A stretch of 64,000 bases of DNA from Callorhinus ursinus (taxonomy: Eukaryota > Chordata > Mammalia > Carnivora > Otariidae). The stretch covers positions 48,601,825 to 48,665,824 of the forward strand of contig NW_020312817.1 of NCBI RefSeq assembly GCF_003265705.1, read 5' to 3'. Shown here piece after piece: positions 11,354 to 23,020 of the stretch (within the stretch, counting starts at the first letter, position 1; every line of letters begins with the position of its first letter). The notes beneath the pieces were generated by a model. That model was not told the DNA's origin, did not search any database, and saw only the letters and a program-made list of their open reading frames with translations. A program made the translations under genes and the position numbers.

Positions 11354-11664
11354 CACCACATTTTCTTTATCCATTGATCTGTTGATGGACATCTGGGCTC
11401 TTTCCATGGTTTGGCTATTGTGGACATTGCTCCTATAAACATTGGGGTACATGTGCCCTTTCGAATCACTGTGTTTGTATCCTTTGGATAAATACCTAGA
11501 AGTGCAATTGCTGGGTCATAGGGTAGCTCTATTTTCAACTTTTTGAGGAAGCTCCATATTGTTTTCCAGAGTGGCTGCACCAGCTTGCATTCCCACCAAC
11601 AGTGCAAGAGGGTTCCCCTTTCTCCACATCCTCCCCAACATCTTGGATCTTTCATTTTAATAGA

Positions 11665-12180
11665 TACTTTTCAATTTCCCTCCAAGTGACCAGATCATTA
11701 CAAGAGAATGGCCATGTCCCACTATTTTTGCCATCATTTATATTAAGAAACTTTTATCTCAAAGGTGAAAATGATATTCTATTTGCACTTCTCCAATTAA
11801 CAGTGAAATTAAACTGTTTTTATATTTTTATTTCTGTAAGTTACTTCTTTAGAATCTTTTCTCATTTTCCTATTGGATTGCTTATCTTTTTCTTATTGAT
11901 TTATTGGCATTCTTTATATTTCTGCATACTCTTCCCATATCTATCATATTCATTGCAATGATTTTTTTTAATTTTTTTTTATTTATTGAGAGAGAGAATG
12001 ATACAGAGAGAGCATGAGAGGGGGGAGAGTCAGAGGGAGAAGCAGACTCCCCGCCGAGCAGGGAGCCCGATGCGGGACTTGATCCCGGGACTCCAGGATC
12101 ATGACCTGAGCCGAAGGCAGTCGCCCAACCAACTGAGCCACCCAGGCGCCCCATTGCAATGATTTTCTGAGTATTTCTTT
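11665..12180 (-). mobile_element. Old L1M, antisense, right part
   Basis: AT-rich L1 ORF2 antisense: 'atttgcacttctccaattaa', 'gaatcttttctcattttcct' and 'tggcattctttatatttctg' match the order found upstream of the segment at 9960-10494. A Can-SINE (11966-12152) interrupts it. Confidence 0.6.
11966..12152 (-). mobile_element. Can-SINE
   Basis: Minus-strand copy. Target duplication ATTGCAATGATTTT at 11952-11965 and 12153-12166. Confidence 0.95.
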
Positions 12181-14735
12181 CAACTTTGCTTGTGGTTGTT
12201 TTTTTCTGGCTGCCTCATTGCCTCTGTTATCCATTAGTCAAGTTCGTGTATTCCTTGAGTCTGGTGGCTCTTGTTGAAGGTGTAGCTTTCCTCCAATGTT
12301 TGATGTTTTGTGACTGTGAGCAATTCTGTGTATACGTTCTTGTATGTTAACTGCGATGCGTGTGTTACCTGTTTACTAGTCGGCATAGGACCAGGTGAGA
12401 AGTAGAGAGGGCGGCATTGCATGCTGCCCGCTGTGTTTATACTTGAGTGTGCCCACAGTGTGCCGGGTGGGGGGGGCAAACTGCTGCCAGGTGCGTTACC
12501 TTGATAGTTAAACTCTTAGGCAGAAGGGCTTCTCATACCTGCTGGGGGTTGTGAGTTGCCCAAGGCGAGAGTCTGCTTCTCTGCCCAAGCACACCTGCTC
12601 ATTGCTCATCTGTAAGCACAGATAGCTCTGTTGTTTGCTGGCTGATCCCGTGGATCCATCCAAGTGGGAGGCATGGGCGGGAACAAGGAAGATGGAAGGG
12701 GAGGAAGGAGGAAGAATTCCACATACTTGGCTCTTACTGTGAAAGCGTAAATAAGAATCCTGTTAGTGATTGCGGGACCCTCCTTCTTTACCCTCTTGGT
12801 AGGCTGTGCCCTATTTTTGCTTCACCTTTTGTAGGTGCCCTCTCCTGTGTGCATGTTGATTGTGGTTTTCTTCTTCGATCCAATCCTATCTGTATTCCCT
12901 GTTTTAGTGACTTTTTCCCTGATTTCTGGTCCACTAATGGTACATCTTATTTTTCAGAGTGGACAAGACCTTCTAAGAATTCGGGGTGAAAGGTTGCCAT
13001 GTGAAATCTGTCAGCTGTCTTGAATTAGAAGATCAGAAGTCATCCTACCTGATTTATATGGCACTATTCCATCAGATACTTCTGAAATACCAAATGCTTC
13101 TCTTGAGCAAGAGGGAACAGGGGAAGATGGGAGGGTTTGTCTCATTAATGTAAATATTCTCATCTAGCCGTAGTTGCACTAGACTATTTACATAAACAAA
13201 ACAGGACAGATAGAAGGAAGGAACCCAGACAGTGTAAAAAAAAAAATGTATCTTCGGATTTATCTCTGACAGTATTGTCTACTGGAATTTCCCCAAAGGC
13301 CCTATCCTGACTTATGAGTTGCCATGTGTCCATTGTTTTTTAATATTACTTACATATTCATATCCTAGTCAGTTTTCAAGTTGCAACACGTCTACAGCCC
13401 TCACAAATAAGTCTCCTGGGAACAAAAGTGTCCTCCAACAAACCTGGCCGAGCAAAGTGGAAACAAACAGACCTTAAACCTCCCAGAGCGGCCTTGGCTT
13501 TGTGGCTTGTGGCTGGGGGCAATATTTTTGTAAGTTGCTCATGCCCATGACAAATATGTGCTCTTGCAACTTCTTGACTAGGCCTTGCCTCCGGTGAACA
13601 GGGAAAATCCTGCTCATGGACGGTGGGCCGCGGCAAGCAGTCCTTCGTTTCTTCTTTCCCTCTTCCTCCCTTTCCAGAGCCCAGGCTCTGTGGTCCCTCC
13701 TCCCCACTATGAGCAAGGGACAGGATGAAAGAGGACCAACTCTGTATCTCAGTGTCATTGGGTTATTTGATCTTGGGGTGACCAGTGGGTTTTGCCCCTC
13801 CCTACCGACATACACAATCCCTTGGAAAAATTTAGTTCACATGTCACAGATGGGCCACTGCAAAGAAAAGTAGAACTGGCATCTACATTCATGTTAACAG
13901 AGAAGGTAGGTGCCTGCAAGACAGTTTCCATTAATCTGTCTGGAAATTTTCTCCTGTGAATGTTGGTATCTGTTCTTATGTGATGAGAAAGAGAAAGTAA
14001 ACAAGGCTGACTTTTCCTCAGGACTGTAGTTTGAGAAATATTTGAATAAGTTGAAGCAGAGCATAAAAGTTTATTTTATTTAATGTAGTCAGAAGAGGTT
14101 AACTGACTGTGTTCTCAGATCACCAGTTTGAGGGAACTGAATCTATCCCGAGAGATCCCATTTATCAGGCTCTCAGTGGCTCAGAGAATTTTACATCCTT
14201 GGTGAAATGACAAGACATGAACACACTAACCTTGAAACTGCAGGGGGGGAAAGTCAAGAGGACCTCTAATTTTTTGAAGGAGGTAAAGATATTCAGATTC
14301 AAATTGGACATATTTTCCTTTATCAAACTGCGCCAAATTCAGAGGGAATACAGATTTGTGGAAATTGCAGATATTTGATGGAAATGAATTCACAGTATTA
14401 AAAGAAAGTCTCAGATTTCTAAAATGCATATGAATCATTCTTTATGTTTCTATAGCTGTTCTTGGAATGGAAACTTCAAGATATTCAGAACTGCTGAATA
14501 TTAGCTCCCAGCAGTCTTGATTGTTTGGGTTAAAAGTGTATTGTATCCACTGGGAAGAAGTCATAATCCTGAAGTTTTGGGACAGGGATATACATACTGG
14601 ACTAAACTACAAATATATTCCATAGGTTTGATAACTCTGCCTGTTGATACCAGTTCCACAATCAACAGGGATGAAATTGAACTCACACTAGTAACAGGCC
14701 TTTAAATGTTTTATGGAAACAGAATTTATTAAAGT
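12181..14735. other. Unassigned non-coding sequence
   Basis: No credible exon. Composition varies: mixed to 13.9 kb, AT-rich after. The frames at 13376-13873 (about 60-113 codons on both strands) overlap one another and have no recognised motif. I see no known interspersed repeat. Confidence 0.4.
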
Positions 14736-14744
14736 ATGTTTTGA

Positions 14745-14951
14745 GGGGCACCTGGGTGGCTCAGTCGGTTGCACGACTGACTCTTGGTTTCAGCTCAGGT
14801 CGTGACGTCAGGGTCCTGGGCTCTACCCTGCGTTGGGCTCCAGGCTCAGCGGGGAGTCTGCTTGTCCCTCTCCCTCTGCCCCTCCCCCCTGCTCGTGCAC
14901 TCTCTCTCTCAAATAAATAAATCTTTAAAAACTAAAACTAAAAAAAATAAA
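14745..14951 (+). mobile_element. Can-SINE, older
   Basis: Plus-strand copy with head 'ggggcacctgggtggctcag' and an A-rich tail. Target duplication ATGTTTTGA at 14736-14744 and 14952-14960. Confidence 0.93.
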
Positions 14952-14960
14952 ATGTTTTGA

Positions 14961-15920
14961 TTTGTTTTGGTATTAGAGCTAAAAAGCCCATATTCCTGGC
15001 TAACAAATGGATGATCGGTACAACGTACATGCAGTTCACATCCATCTGTGGCCCATCACTGGGCAAACAAAGTGCCCAGCTGGATGGGGTCTCTTTGGAG
15101 GGATTCTGACTCATGGCTGCTCTCCACAACAGTTTCAGGACTACTAAATGCCCGGATGATTGTGCAAGATGGGTGCAGGTGCTGGTATCATTTGGCCAGA
15201 CTTTCCCCCCATATAAATGGGATGATGCTCCCTTTCATCTCTGTGCCTGGGGTTCTGTTTTCATCAGCCTTCCATAGGGAGCCCTCAGCAGGGGGCTGAC
15301 AGGCTCATCCAAGCAAAGGCTGTCCCTGATCCAGTGCAATCCCTGCACGCTCTGTGCTTGGTGTCTTGCCTGTGGCATTTCAGCTCCCTGACTTGGATTT
15401 TCCTTGGGCTTTTTGGGATGGCCTGTGACGCATTGTTGGTAATGAAACTCAAATCTTTGTTCTGGATAAACGCCATCCTTAAATATACGCTTTTCAGCTT
15501 GGATTATTGCCACACTTATTTTACAAACCTTTGTCTGCCCTAAAATGTAGTTTTAGTTTTTTGTCTAAGATCTGTGACAGATTCTAATCCCCTTCGCCCC
15601 CGGCGTTGTTTTCTGTCTTTACATATGGGACACTCCTCTCCAGTTGAGATATCTTTGGCCTACTTCTCTATCCTGCTGGCCCTCTTGCCTCGAAGCCATT
15701 TGTGACTGCTTAGAAGCAGGCAGACTTCTTTTTTTTTTTTTTCCCAGCTCTAATGGATTAAGCTGTAGTTCAGGTTCTAAAAAAAAATCCTTATGAGTGG
15801 TTTTATGCTGTGCAATCTTCAGATGTTAATTTGCAGCCCTTCAGCATTCTCTAGTCAGGCAAAGCCAGGGGGAGAGAGGGAATTGGTTGGCTTCTAAACC
15901 GCTTACATAATGAAACTAGC
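14961..15920. other. Unassigned non-coding sequence
   Basis: No gene or clear repeat seen. A poly-T tract lies near 15729-15742. Confidence 0.4.
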
Positions 15921-15924
15921 TCAA

Positions 15925-16340
15925 ATCTTTTTTATTATGAAAGTAATACAATATCTATTAGAGGAAAAACTAGAAATAGAGAAAAAGAAAAGGAACCCAG
16001 TATCCAGAGAAAATGTGTATTCATTCTGAGTGTCTTTTTTTTTAATTTTTTTATGCACTTAAATTGCCCAGCCGTTGGGGCTACGACTCAGATTTGTATC
16101 CAGCTTTTACATTTCATATCACATCATAAACATTTCCTTATGGTAATGCTAACTTCATAAACATGTGTAATGGCTTCAAGACATGGAATCACAAAGATGG
16201 GCCATCATTCAACAGCTCCTATATTGTTTCCAAATTTTCACGGGTGTACGTAATGATGTAACAGACATCTTTGTGCATATGGCTTTTAAAGATTATGTTC
16301 CTAGGCTGGTAGTTTGCTGCCTAGAACTAGACTCAAAACT
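15925..16340 (-). mobile_element. Old L1M 3' fragment, antisense
   Basis: Landmarks: 'ctttttttattatgaaagtaa'-like start, 'atatcacatcataaacattt', 'caacagctcctatattgttt' and 'gacatctttgtgcatatggc'. Diverged, AT-rich, non-coding. Confidence 0.55.
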
Positions 16341-16561
16341 CCAGAAACAGTCTCTCCAACATGAAATTCAAATATTTAAAAGAGAAAAACAGGGAAATCT
16401 GAATAAACCTCTTACAGATCCATGGTACATTTAACGAAAGAAACTGACCTAGGTGCCATACATGGACTAAAGTACAGACTTTTTCCAGATGTCTTTTTTC
16501 TGTTCTAGGGTGCAATCCAGGATATAGCTTTTAGGATTCAACTTTTAAAACATGGTGATAG

Positions 16562-16763
16562 GGCGCCCGGGTGGCTCAGTCGTCAAGCGTCTGCCTTCGG
16601 CTCAGGTCATGATCCCAGGGTCCTGGGATCGAGTCCCACATCGGGCTCCCTGCTCAGCAGGAAGTCTGCTTCTCCCTTTCCCACTCCCCCTGCTTGTGTT
16701 CCTGCTCTTACTGTCTCTCTCTGTCAAATAAATAAATAAAATCTTTAAAAAAATAAAATAAAT
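16562..16763 (+). mobile_element. Can-SINE
   Basis: Plus-strand copy starting 'ggcgcccgggtggctcag'. Target duplication AAAACATGGTGATAG at 16547-16561 and 16764-16778. It faces the minus-strand SINE at 16928. Confidence 0.96.
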
Positions 16764-16927
16764 AAAACATGGTGATAGTAGTTTATTCAGAAAAAGAGCT
16801 GAGTCGTGTATTCTCTGGGTCCTTGCATAGCTAATAATGTCTTCCTGACTCTGACTCATAGACGGCAGCCTTGTGGGTGGGATTCTTGAGTCACATTCCC
16901 TCCCCCCACCGCCGTTTTCCTCCTTTA

Positions 16928-17115
16928 TTATTATTATTTAAAGATTTTATTCCTTTACTTGAGAGACAGAGAGCAGGAGCAGAGGGAGAGGGACAAGCAG
17001 ACTCAGTGCTGAGCGCAGAGCCCAACACAGGGCTCAATCTCACGACCCCAAGATCATGACCTGAGCTGAAACCGAGATCCGGACCCTCAACCGACTGAGA
17101 CACCTAGGTGCCCCT
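16928..17115 (-). mobile_element. Can-SINE, older subfamily
   Basis: Minus-strand copy ending 'gagacacctaggtgcccct'. Target duplication GTTTTCCTCCTTTA at 16914-16927 and 17116-17129. Its body has 'cccaacacagggctcaatct', unlike the younger copies' 'cccgatgcggggctcgatcc', so it belongs to another subfamily. Confidence 0.93.
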
Positions 17116-17129
17116 GTTTTCCTCCTTTA

Positions 17130-18180
17130 ACTATTTGAATAGAATTATCACGTTCCTTTTACATTTCTTTTTCTTCAGTCTGATCACTCTGAGTCCCTTG
17201 AGTTTTGCTTCTATGATCTGGTTCTTCATATGTTCTCGCTCTTTGTGTGATCTTTGGCGAGGCTTCACAACTCTGATTGCTTGCAACTTGTCAGAATCTC
17301 ACTGGTGGTTTGCTGTCTAGCATAAGATCAAAACTCAAGAAGTCTCACCAACACAAAATACAGCAGAATTGCCACCACTTCCATCTTCAACACTTGGCTT
17401 TTTGACATAGTCCATGGTCATGATCCCTCCTTTAGCAGCTAAATCACCTTGTTGCTTCATACTGAATGTCTATTCAAATAAAATGTTAATACCAAATAAA
17501 AAGTTGGTAATAACATGAGGAAATGCTTATGATATCATATGAGTTTCAATATTGTCTGTTCAAATAAAATAAAATGCATGGGTTATTGATCTGTCTTAAC
17601 CCAGGCATTCTCTAGTGGAAAATTCTCTACATTACAGTGGTTTGTGGCTCTCCAAAGCTCAGCCTTACCCAACAAAATCTTATTCCTTAGTATTTCCTTT
17701 AGGGAGGTATTAAATCAAATTAAAATGTTTTCCTTAGGGGAGGTGATAATGAAAGCTATACAGTTGTTATCTTCAACAAAATACAGATTGCCCCAATCTG
17801 GTAAGTTAATTTCAAATCTAGGGAGGCCTAAATGTATAAATATCTTCACTATGAATTGACCCAAACCATTAATAAGCAATGAACTATTAAACGAGGTAGC
17901 ACATTGGTCATAAACAAAATTAGTGACTTGGTACAGTTATTAACAGACCGAAGATTCCTCTTCATAGATAACATGATATCATTTTGAATACAAACATATA
18001 GTGTAATGAAAGATTCTGCTAGTATGAAAGACTATAAAATGAAGACAGATTAGGGCTAATGGTATTTCCTTGGTTTACCAAATTAATGACCCAAGTTAAA
18101 TAGTAAATGAAATCAGTCTGGAACAACTATTAATATATCTTTCCCAGTCCTTAATGATCTTTGCATTCTCTCTCAATACT
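17130..18180. other. Unassigned AT-rich sequence
   Basis: No gene seen. 17305-17370 resembles 16312-16375 over about 60 bp ('gtttgctg.ctag' and 'caaaactc.agaa' blocks). Confidence 0.4.
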
Positions 18181-18181
18181 T

Positions 18182-18365
18182 ATAGATCATCACCACCACC
18201 ACCATCATCATCATCACTTATTTTTATTGAGCAACTGGTATGTGTAGATTCAATGCTTAATGTCTTGCATTCATTACCACTTATAATCGCCACAAAAAAT
18301 CCTGTGGAATAAGTATTAATGACCTCATTTTACAGAAAGGGAAACTGAGGCTCAGGGAAGAAAAG
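18182..18365 (-). mobile_element. MIR, antisense, with (CAC/CAT)n at its tail
   Basis: Reverse-complement MIR: 'tattgagcaactggtatgtg' to 'cattttacagaaagggaaac' and 'tgaggctcaggga'. A CAC/CAT triplet tract (18185-18217) marks the element's 3' tail. Confidence 0.75.
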
Positions 18366-19480
18366 CAGATTTTCAACTTCATATTTCTCTTAAAAGGTGA
18401 AGTTGGCCTTCAAGGACTGCCTGATTCCCAAACTCATGTGAACATTGCCTTTCATTCATATTGTCATATTTTTATTTTCATAGTCTCTAGGAGGTTCTAG
18501 ACTACATCTAATTGGTATCATTCCTGGGATCCACCTTTCCCCCTTTTTGAAAATTTGGATATTATTTTATCCATCTCCACTTTGATTTCTTGGGAACTAT
18601 TAACTACTTCCTTGATCATAGTCTGCACGTTCCTTCTGCAAACTGGCATGGTAGAGATTTGGGCCTGGAGAATTAACTTTACTTAATGGGAACCAGTTTA
18701 CCATCGCTAGTAAAATTAGGATTAGAGTTTAGTGTAGAAAGAGTTTGGGAACCATCCAGACTAGGTAATGAAATCCCTTGGGGCTGAGCCTTTGCTGAAG
18801 AAAAAAAGCCCCCCTTACTAATCCTGGCCCTGAGGGAATTCTGCCGGGTGAATTCATGTTCTAAGTTTCAGAGTTAGTAAGGCTGTAAATTTTATGAATC
18901 ACTTGGCTCTCTCCTATCTGAAGCCCTGGTCAGGTTTTCCTAAGTTTTGCCCAGGTATTGACCTGGCTGTGGTCAACATTTGAGGTAGATAGGTTCTGGG
19001 GACAAGAAGACTGTGTGAAGGCAGCCGAAGTTGACAGGTTGGTGGCATTCAGCATGGCTCTTGCAGAATATGGAGACTTCTGACCACCTCTGGGTCACCA
19101 ACTCCATTATGGTGGTCTTCTGTTACAAACTCTGGGGCTTCTAGTTTAGCCCAACTTCAGTGCTATTCTGTTTGACTCTCAGTGCGCCTTCAACATAGGA
19201 ACACAGGAAAACATTAAAACATCTTGATGGATTCACATGTTCTGATAGAAAGGGCAATAGGTCTTTGATTTCTTAATTGGGGAAAAAATACAAAAAAACT
19301 ACAGAGGATGAACATTAATGTGCTGAACTCAAAAACAAATAAATGGAAACTTTTCGTCCTACTTGCTTTAGTTTCTTTTTCTTTGTAAAGAAATAAAATA
19401 TTGCAATAAAGTTGAACTGTCTTTTGCTCGCATCTCCATTCACCTCCTTTCCTCCTCAGAAGCAAGGACTACCACAAATG
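18366..19480. other. Unassigned non-coding sequence
   Basis: No credible exon or known repeat. Moderately AT-rich. Confidence 0.4.
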
Positions 19481-20166
19481 TGTCATGCGTAAATGTACAT
19501 ACATATATATCAACAAACAATATATAATTGTTTTTCATAAAGTGTACAGAAATGGTCTCATATAACACACAGTGTTATGCAACTCTCCCCACTCGACATT
19601 ATATTGTTGAAATTTATTTTTGCTGATATATAAGATATATAATCCAGTCACAAATTGTCTTATGATATTTTATTCTTTATATCAGCACTTGTCTATTTTC
19701 CTTCTGATGAAGGATGTTATATGGAAGCTCGGTGTTATTGTTTCATTTTCCCTGTACTAGTATTTCATACGCTAATCATCCATTCCTGTTATTCTGTGAA
19801 TACAAGGAAGGAATACTCATCTGTCGCTCTCAATAAAGTGGACTTTATTATACTAAAGTTTTAGTTTTGATTTAATCAAATTAATCAGGCTTTTATAATT
19901 TTTGCTTTTTGTATTCTGTTTAGGAGTTCCTTCCCTTTCCAAGGTCATACAGATGCTTTGATTTTACAATCAATCTGGAATTTATTTTTTGAATGGTGTT
20001 AATGGAGATTCAGTGGTATTGTTTTAGCTATGAAAATGTCCATATGGAAATTAAGTTGTCTCAGTTCCATTTATTAAAGTCTTTTCCCCCAATGATTTAT
20101 AATGTCTCATCTACTTTATAGCAAGGATTTTATACATCTGCTTTATACTGGGTCTATTTCTGGGCT

Positions 20167-20363
20167 TTTTTTTTTTTAAGATTTTATTTATTTATTTGAC
20201 AGAGAGATAGAGAGCACAAGTAGGCAGAGCGGCAGGCAGAGGGAGAGGGAGAAGCAGACTCCCCAGGGAGCAGGGAGACCAATGCGGGGCTCGATCCCAG
20301 GACCCTGAGATCATGACCTGAACCGAAGGCAGACGCTTAACCGACTGTGCCACCCAGGCACCC
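20167..20363 (-). mobile_element. Can-SINE in L1M
   Basis: Minus-strand copy. Target duplication CTATTTCTGGGCT at 20154-20166 and 20364-20376. Confidence 0.95.
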
Positions 20364-20570
20364 CTATTTCTGGGCTCTTTATTCTATTCCATTGATCTGC
20401 TTGTCCATCTCTGTGCTGTTAGTCTTGCTGTCTTACTTTACAGTATGCCTATATAGCTTCTAAGGTAAGTTCTTTGTTCCAGAATTATTTTGGCTACATC
20501 TTGGCTTTTTGTTTTTCCATATGCAGTTTAGAAATGGACAAATTTCAATGAAAATGCCTAGTGAGATTTT

Positions 20571-20783
20571 TTTTAAGATTTTATTTATTTATTTGTTTAT
20601 TTTTTATTTATTTGACAGAGAGAGAGAGACAGCGAGAGAGGGAACACAAGCAGGGGGAGTGGGAGAGGGAGAAGCAGACTCCCTGCCAAGCAGGGAGCCC
20701 AATGCGGGGCTTGATTCCAGAACCCTGGGATCATGACCTGAGCCAAAGGCAGCTGCTTAACAAATGAGCCACCCAGGTGCCCC
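20571..20783 (-). mobile_element. Can-SINE in L1M
   Basis: Minus-strand copy with an expanded T/A-rich tail. Target duplication TGCCTAGTGAGATTTT at 20555-20570 and 20784-20799, perfect over 16 bp. Confidence 0.96.
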
Positions 20784-20975
20784 TGCCTAGTGAGATTTTG
20801 ATCAGAATTGCATAGAATTTATAAGTTAAGTTGATAAGAATATTGTACCAGATATCTTCTACTTCTTCCTTCAAATTCACTCTTTTAAAATAAGTAAAAC
20901 ATTACATAAATTTGAATTCCTTTCTCTCTTACTGTCTTACTTTGGAAGGCTGAATTTTACTCAATTACTTTTCCA

Positions 20976-20978
<3 letters not shown>

Positions 20979-21022
<44 letters not shown>
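20979..21022. repeat. (TA)n microsatellite
   Basis: About 22 TA units at the junction between two old LINE blocks of opposite orientation. Confidence 0.95.
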
Positions 21023-21026
<4 letters not shown>

Positions 21027-21059
21027 ATAATAATATATTCTAGCCCTATATATAGGTTA

Positions 21060-22025
21060 TTAAATAAATGAATACAATATCCAAAGAGTTAAGGAACAGA
21101 ATAATATCCATAAAGAAGAACACATGTTGTGAAACAAAAACAATTTAGATGTGAATCCTGAACACAAGAAAATCTTGACATAGAAAAAAAAAGAATAAAA
21201 AATCCTGGAAATGTCAGTATATTCTCTAAAATTTAAAATACAAGTCAATACACAGAATAAGCTCTAGATTGGGAACTCTTTAGAGATAATTGATGAATTG
21301 GGATATAGTATGGTAGAAATCACATGGAAAGAGATAAAAAATATGAATATGATGATGTGGAGGGCAGGCAAAAAGGTTCCAACACAAATAAATAGGATAT
21401 AAAGAAGTACAAAATAAAGGGAATGGCATACGGCAGAAAATCAATATTGGAAGCAATAGTAACAGAATGTTAGAACCATAGAAAAATATGAGTATTAAGA
21501 CTGTAAAGCAGACAGTGTTCTGAGCAGGATGAAATAAACTCACATCTAGACATATTAATGGAAACTCTAGAACATGAAGGATATAAAGAGAAATTGTTAC
21601 CAATTAAGAGAAAAGAAAAAACCAGTTAGACTGACAAAAGACATTTCATTGGTAGCTGTAGATGCCAGAAGATAGAAATACCTTTAAAGTTATGGGGAAA
21701 TATTTCTGCCAACCTAGAATTCTGTACCCAATCAAGCTATCATACAAGAGGAGAGAAAATAAAGATATTTTCAGAAAACAAAAAAGCATGAGCACTTAAC
21801 TTTTCATAGACCCTTGGAGAAAGTTACTAAAGGATGTACTTCAGCAAAAAGACATGCAAATTCGCACTGAAGACTTGGGATGTAAGAAATGAGGCAAAGC
21901 TAGTAAAATTTATTGGTAAATCTAATAACATAATTTGCAGGAGTTAAGAAGATGGAATTAATATAAGAAAGCTGTGGATTTCAGTGAGGAGATAATACAT
22001 GGAAGGCCTTTCTCTTCTTCAAGAT
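21060..22025 (+). mobile_element. Old L1M/HAL1-type LINE fragment
   Basis: Purine-rich + strand sequence carrying 'tctgccaacctagaattctg', 'tacccaatcaagctatcata', 'aaagatattttcagaaaaca' and 'ggatgtacttcagcaaaaag'. These are typical of L1M/HAL1 5'-region consensus. No intact frame. Confidence 0.6.
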
Positions 22026-22086
22026 GTGGATGGGTGACAATCACTTGAAACAAGGCCATAGATACTCCACTTTAACAAGCCGCAGT

Positions 22087-22283
22087 TGGGCACCTGGGCG
22101 GCTCAGATGGTTAAGCGTCTGCCTTCAGCTCAGGTCATGATCCCAGGGTCCTGGGATCGAGTCCCGCATCGGGCTCCCTGCTCCTTGGGAGCCTGCTTCT
22201 CCCTCTGCTTCTCTCTCTCTCTCCCCCCCCCCCCGTCTCTCATGAATAAATAAATAAATAAAATCTTTAAAAACAAAAACAAA
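22087..22283 (+). mobile_element. Can-SINE
   Basis: Plus-strand copy, 'tgggcacctgggcggctcag' to '(aaat)n aaaatctttaaaaac'. Target duplication AACAAGCCRCAGT at 22074-22086 and 22284-22296 with one mismatch. A C-run interrupts the pyrimidine-rich region. Confidence 0.95.
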
Positions 22284-22410
22284 AACAAGCCACAGTCCAG
22301 CGTGGTTCTCAGCTTCCAGTAGCCTTCGTTCACGAGGTGAGCCCAGCTCTGGCCTCTTGTAAGGCATGGGGTGTTTTTAAGTCCCATCACCCCTTTAGGA
22401 GTTGAAATCC

Positions 22411-22785
22411 TTGTCTTAGTTCAGACTGCCAAGTTAAAACACAGTAGGTTGGGGGCTTAAAAACAGACATTTATTTCTAATGTCTCAGAGTTCTGGAGTC
22501 CAAGATCAAGGTGCTGGCAGATTTCATTCCTGGTGAAGGCTGGCTTTCCGGCTTCAGATGGGGGCCATCTCATTGTATGCTCACGTGACCTCTTTGTGCC
22601 TGGAGAGACTGAGTGCTGGTTTTTCTTCTTCTTGTAAGGGCACTAATCCCATTATGGGAACTCTGCCTTCAGGGCCTCAGCTAAACTTAATCACTTCTCA
22701 AAGATTCCATGCCTAATCCTATCACATGGGGATAAGGGTTTTAACATATGTATTTTGAGGGGATACAAACATTCAATCCATAACA
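22411..22785 (-). mobile_element. MLT1-type LTR
   Basis: Antisense MLT1: 'tgtcttagttcagactgcc', 'ccaagatcaaggtgctggca', 'cttgtaagggcactaatccc', 'acaaacattcaatccataac'. Solo LTR, diverged. Confidence 0.8.
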
Positions 22786-22806
22786 TCCCTAAAGGGGTAG
22801 AATTCT

Positions 22807-23005
22807 TTTTTTTTTTTTTTAAGATTTTATTATTTATTTGACAGAGAGAGACACAGCGAGAGGGAACATAAGCAGGGGGAGTGGGAGAGGGAGAAGCAGG
22901 TTTCCCGCCGAGCAGGAAGCCCGATGCAGGACTCGATCCCAGGACCCTGGGATCATGACCCGAGTCGAAGGCAGACGCTTAATGACTGAGCCATCCAGGT
23001 GCCCC
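22807..23005 (-). mobile_element. Can-SINE
   Basis: Minus-strand copy. Target duplication AAGGGGTAGAATTCT at 22792-22806 and 23006-23020, perfect. Confidence 0.96.
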
Positions 23006-23020
23006 AAGGGGTAGAATTCT

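Larger units (their letters stand above)
10495..11664 (-). mobile_element. Younger L1, 5'-truncated, ORF2 C-terminus and 3'UTR
   Basis: On the minus strand it encodes an L1 ORF2 C-terminal stretch, including [17 protein letters not shown] and [16 protein letters not shown]. The 3'UTR lies to the left ('cacccagtgctcattacatc'). It is interrupted by two Can-SINEs and a GT tract, so it is not functional. It appears nested in an older L1M. Imperfect flanking repeats (AACTTTCAATT near 10479, ACTTTTCAATT near 11665) may be its target duplication. Confidence 0.85.
19490..20860 (-). mobile_element. Old L1M, antisense
   Basis: Antisense L1 5' UTR/ORF-like AT-rich sequence, clearest at 'tgggtctatttctgggct', 'ctattccattgatctgcttg', 'ttggctacatcttggctttt' and 'gatcagaattgcatagaatt'. 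Two Can-SINEs (20167 and 20571) have inserted. The left edge is vague. Confidence 0.65.

Noticed and set aside
11062..11655. 197-codon minus-strand frame
   Set aside because: It is an L1 ORF2 C-terminal remnant running into an inserted Can-SINE and a GT repeat, not a host gene.
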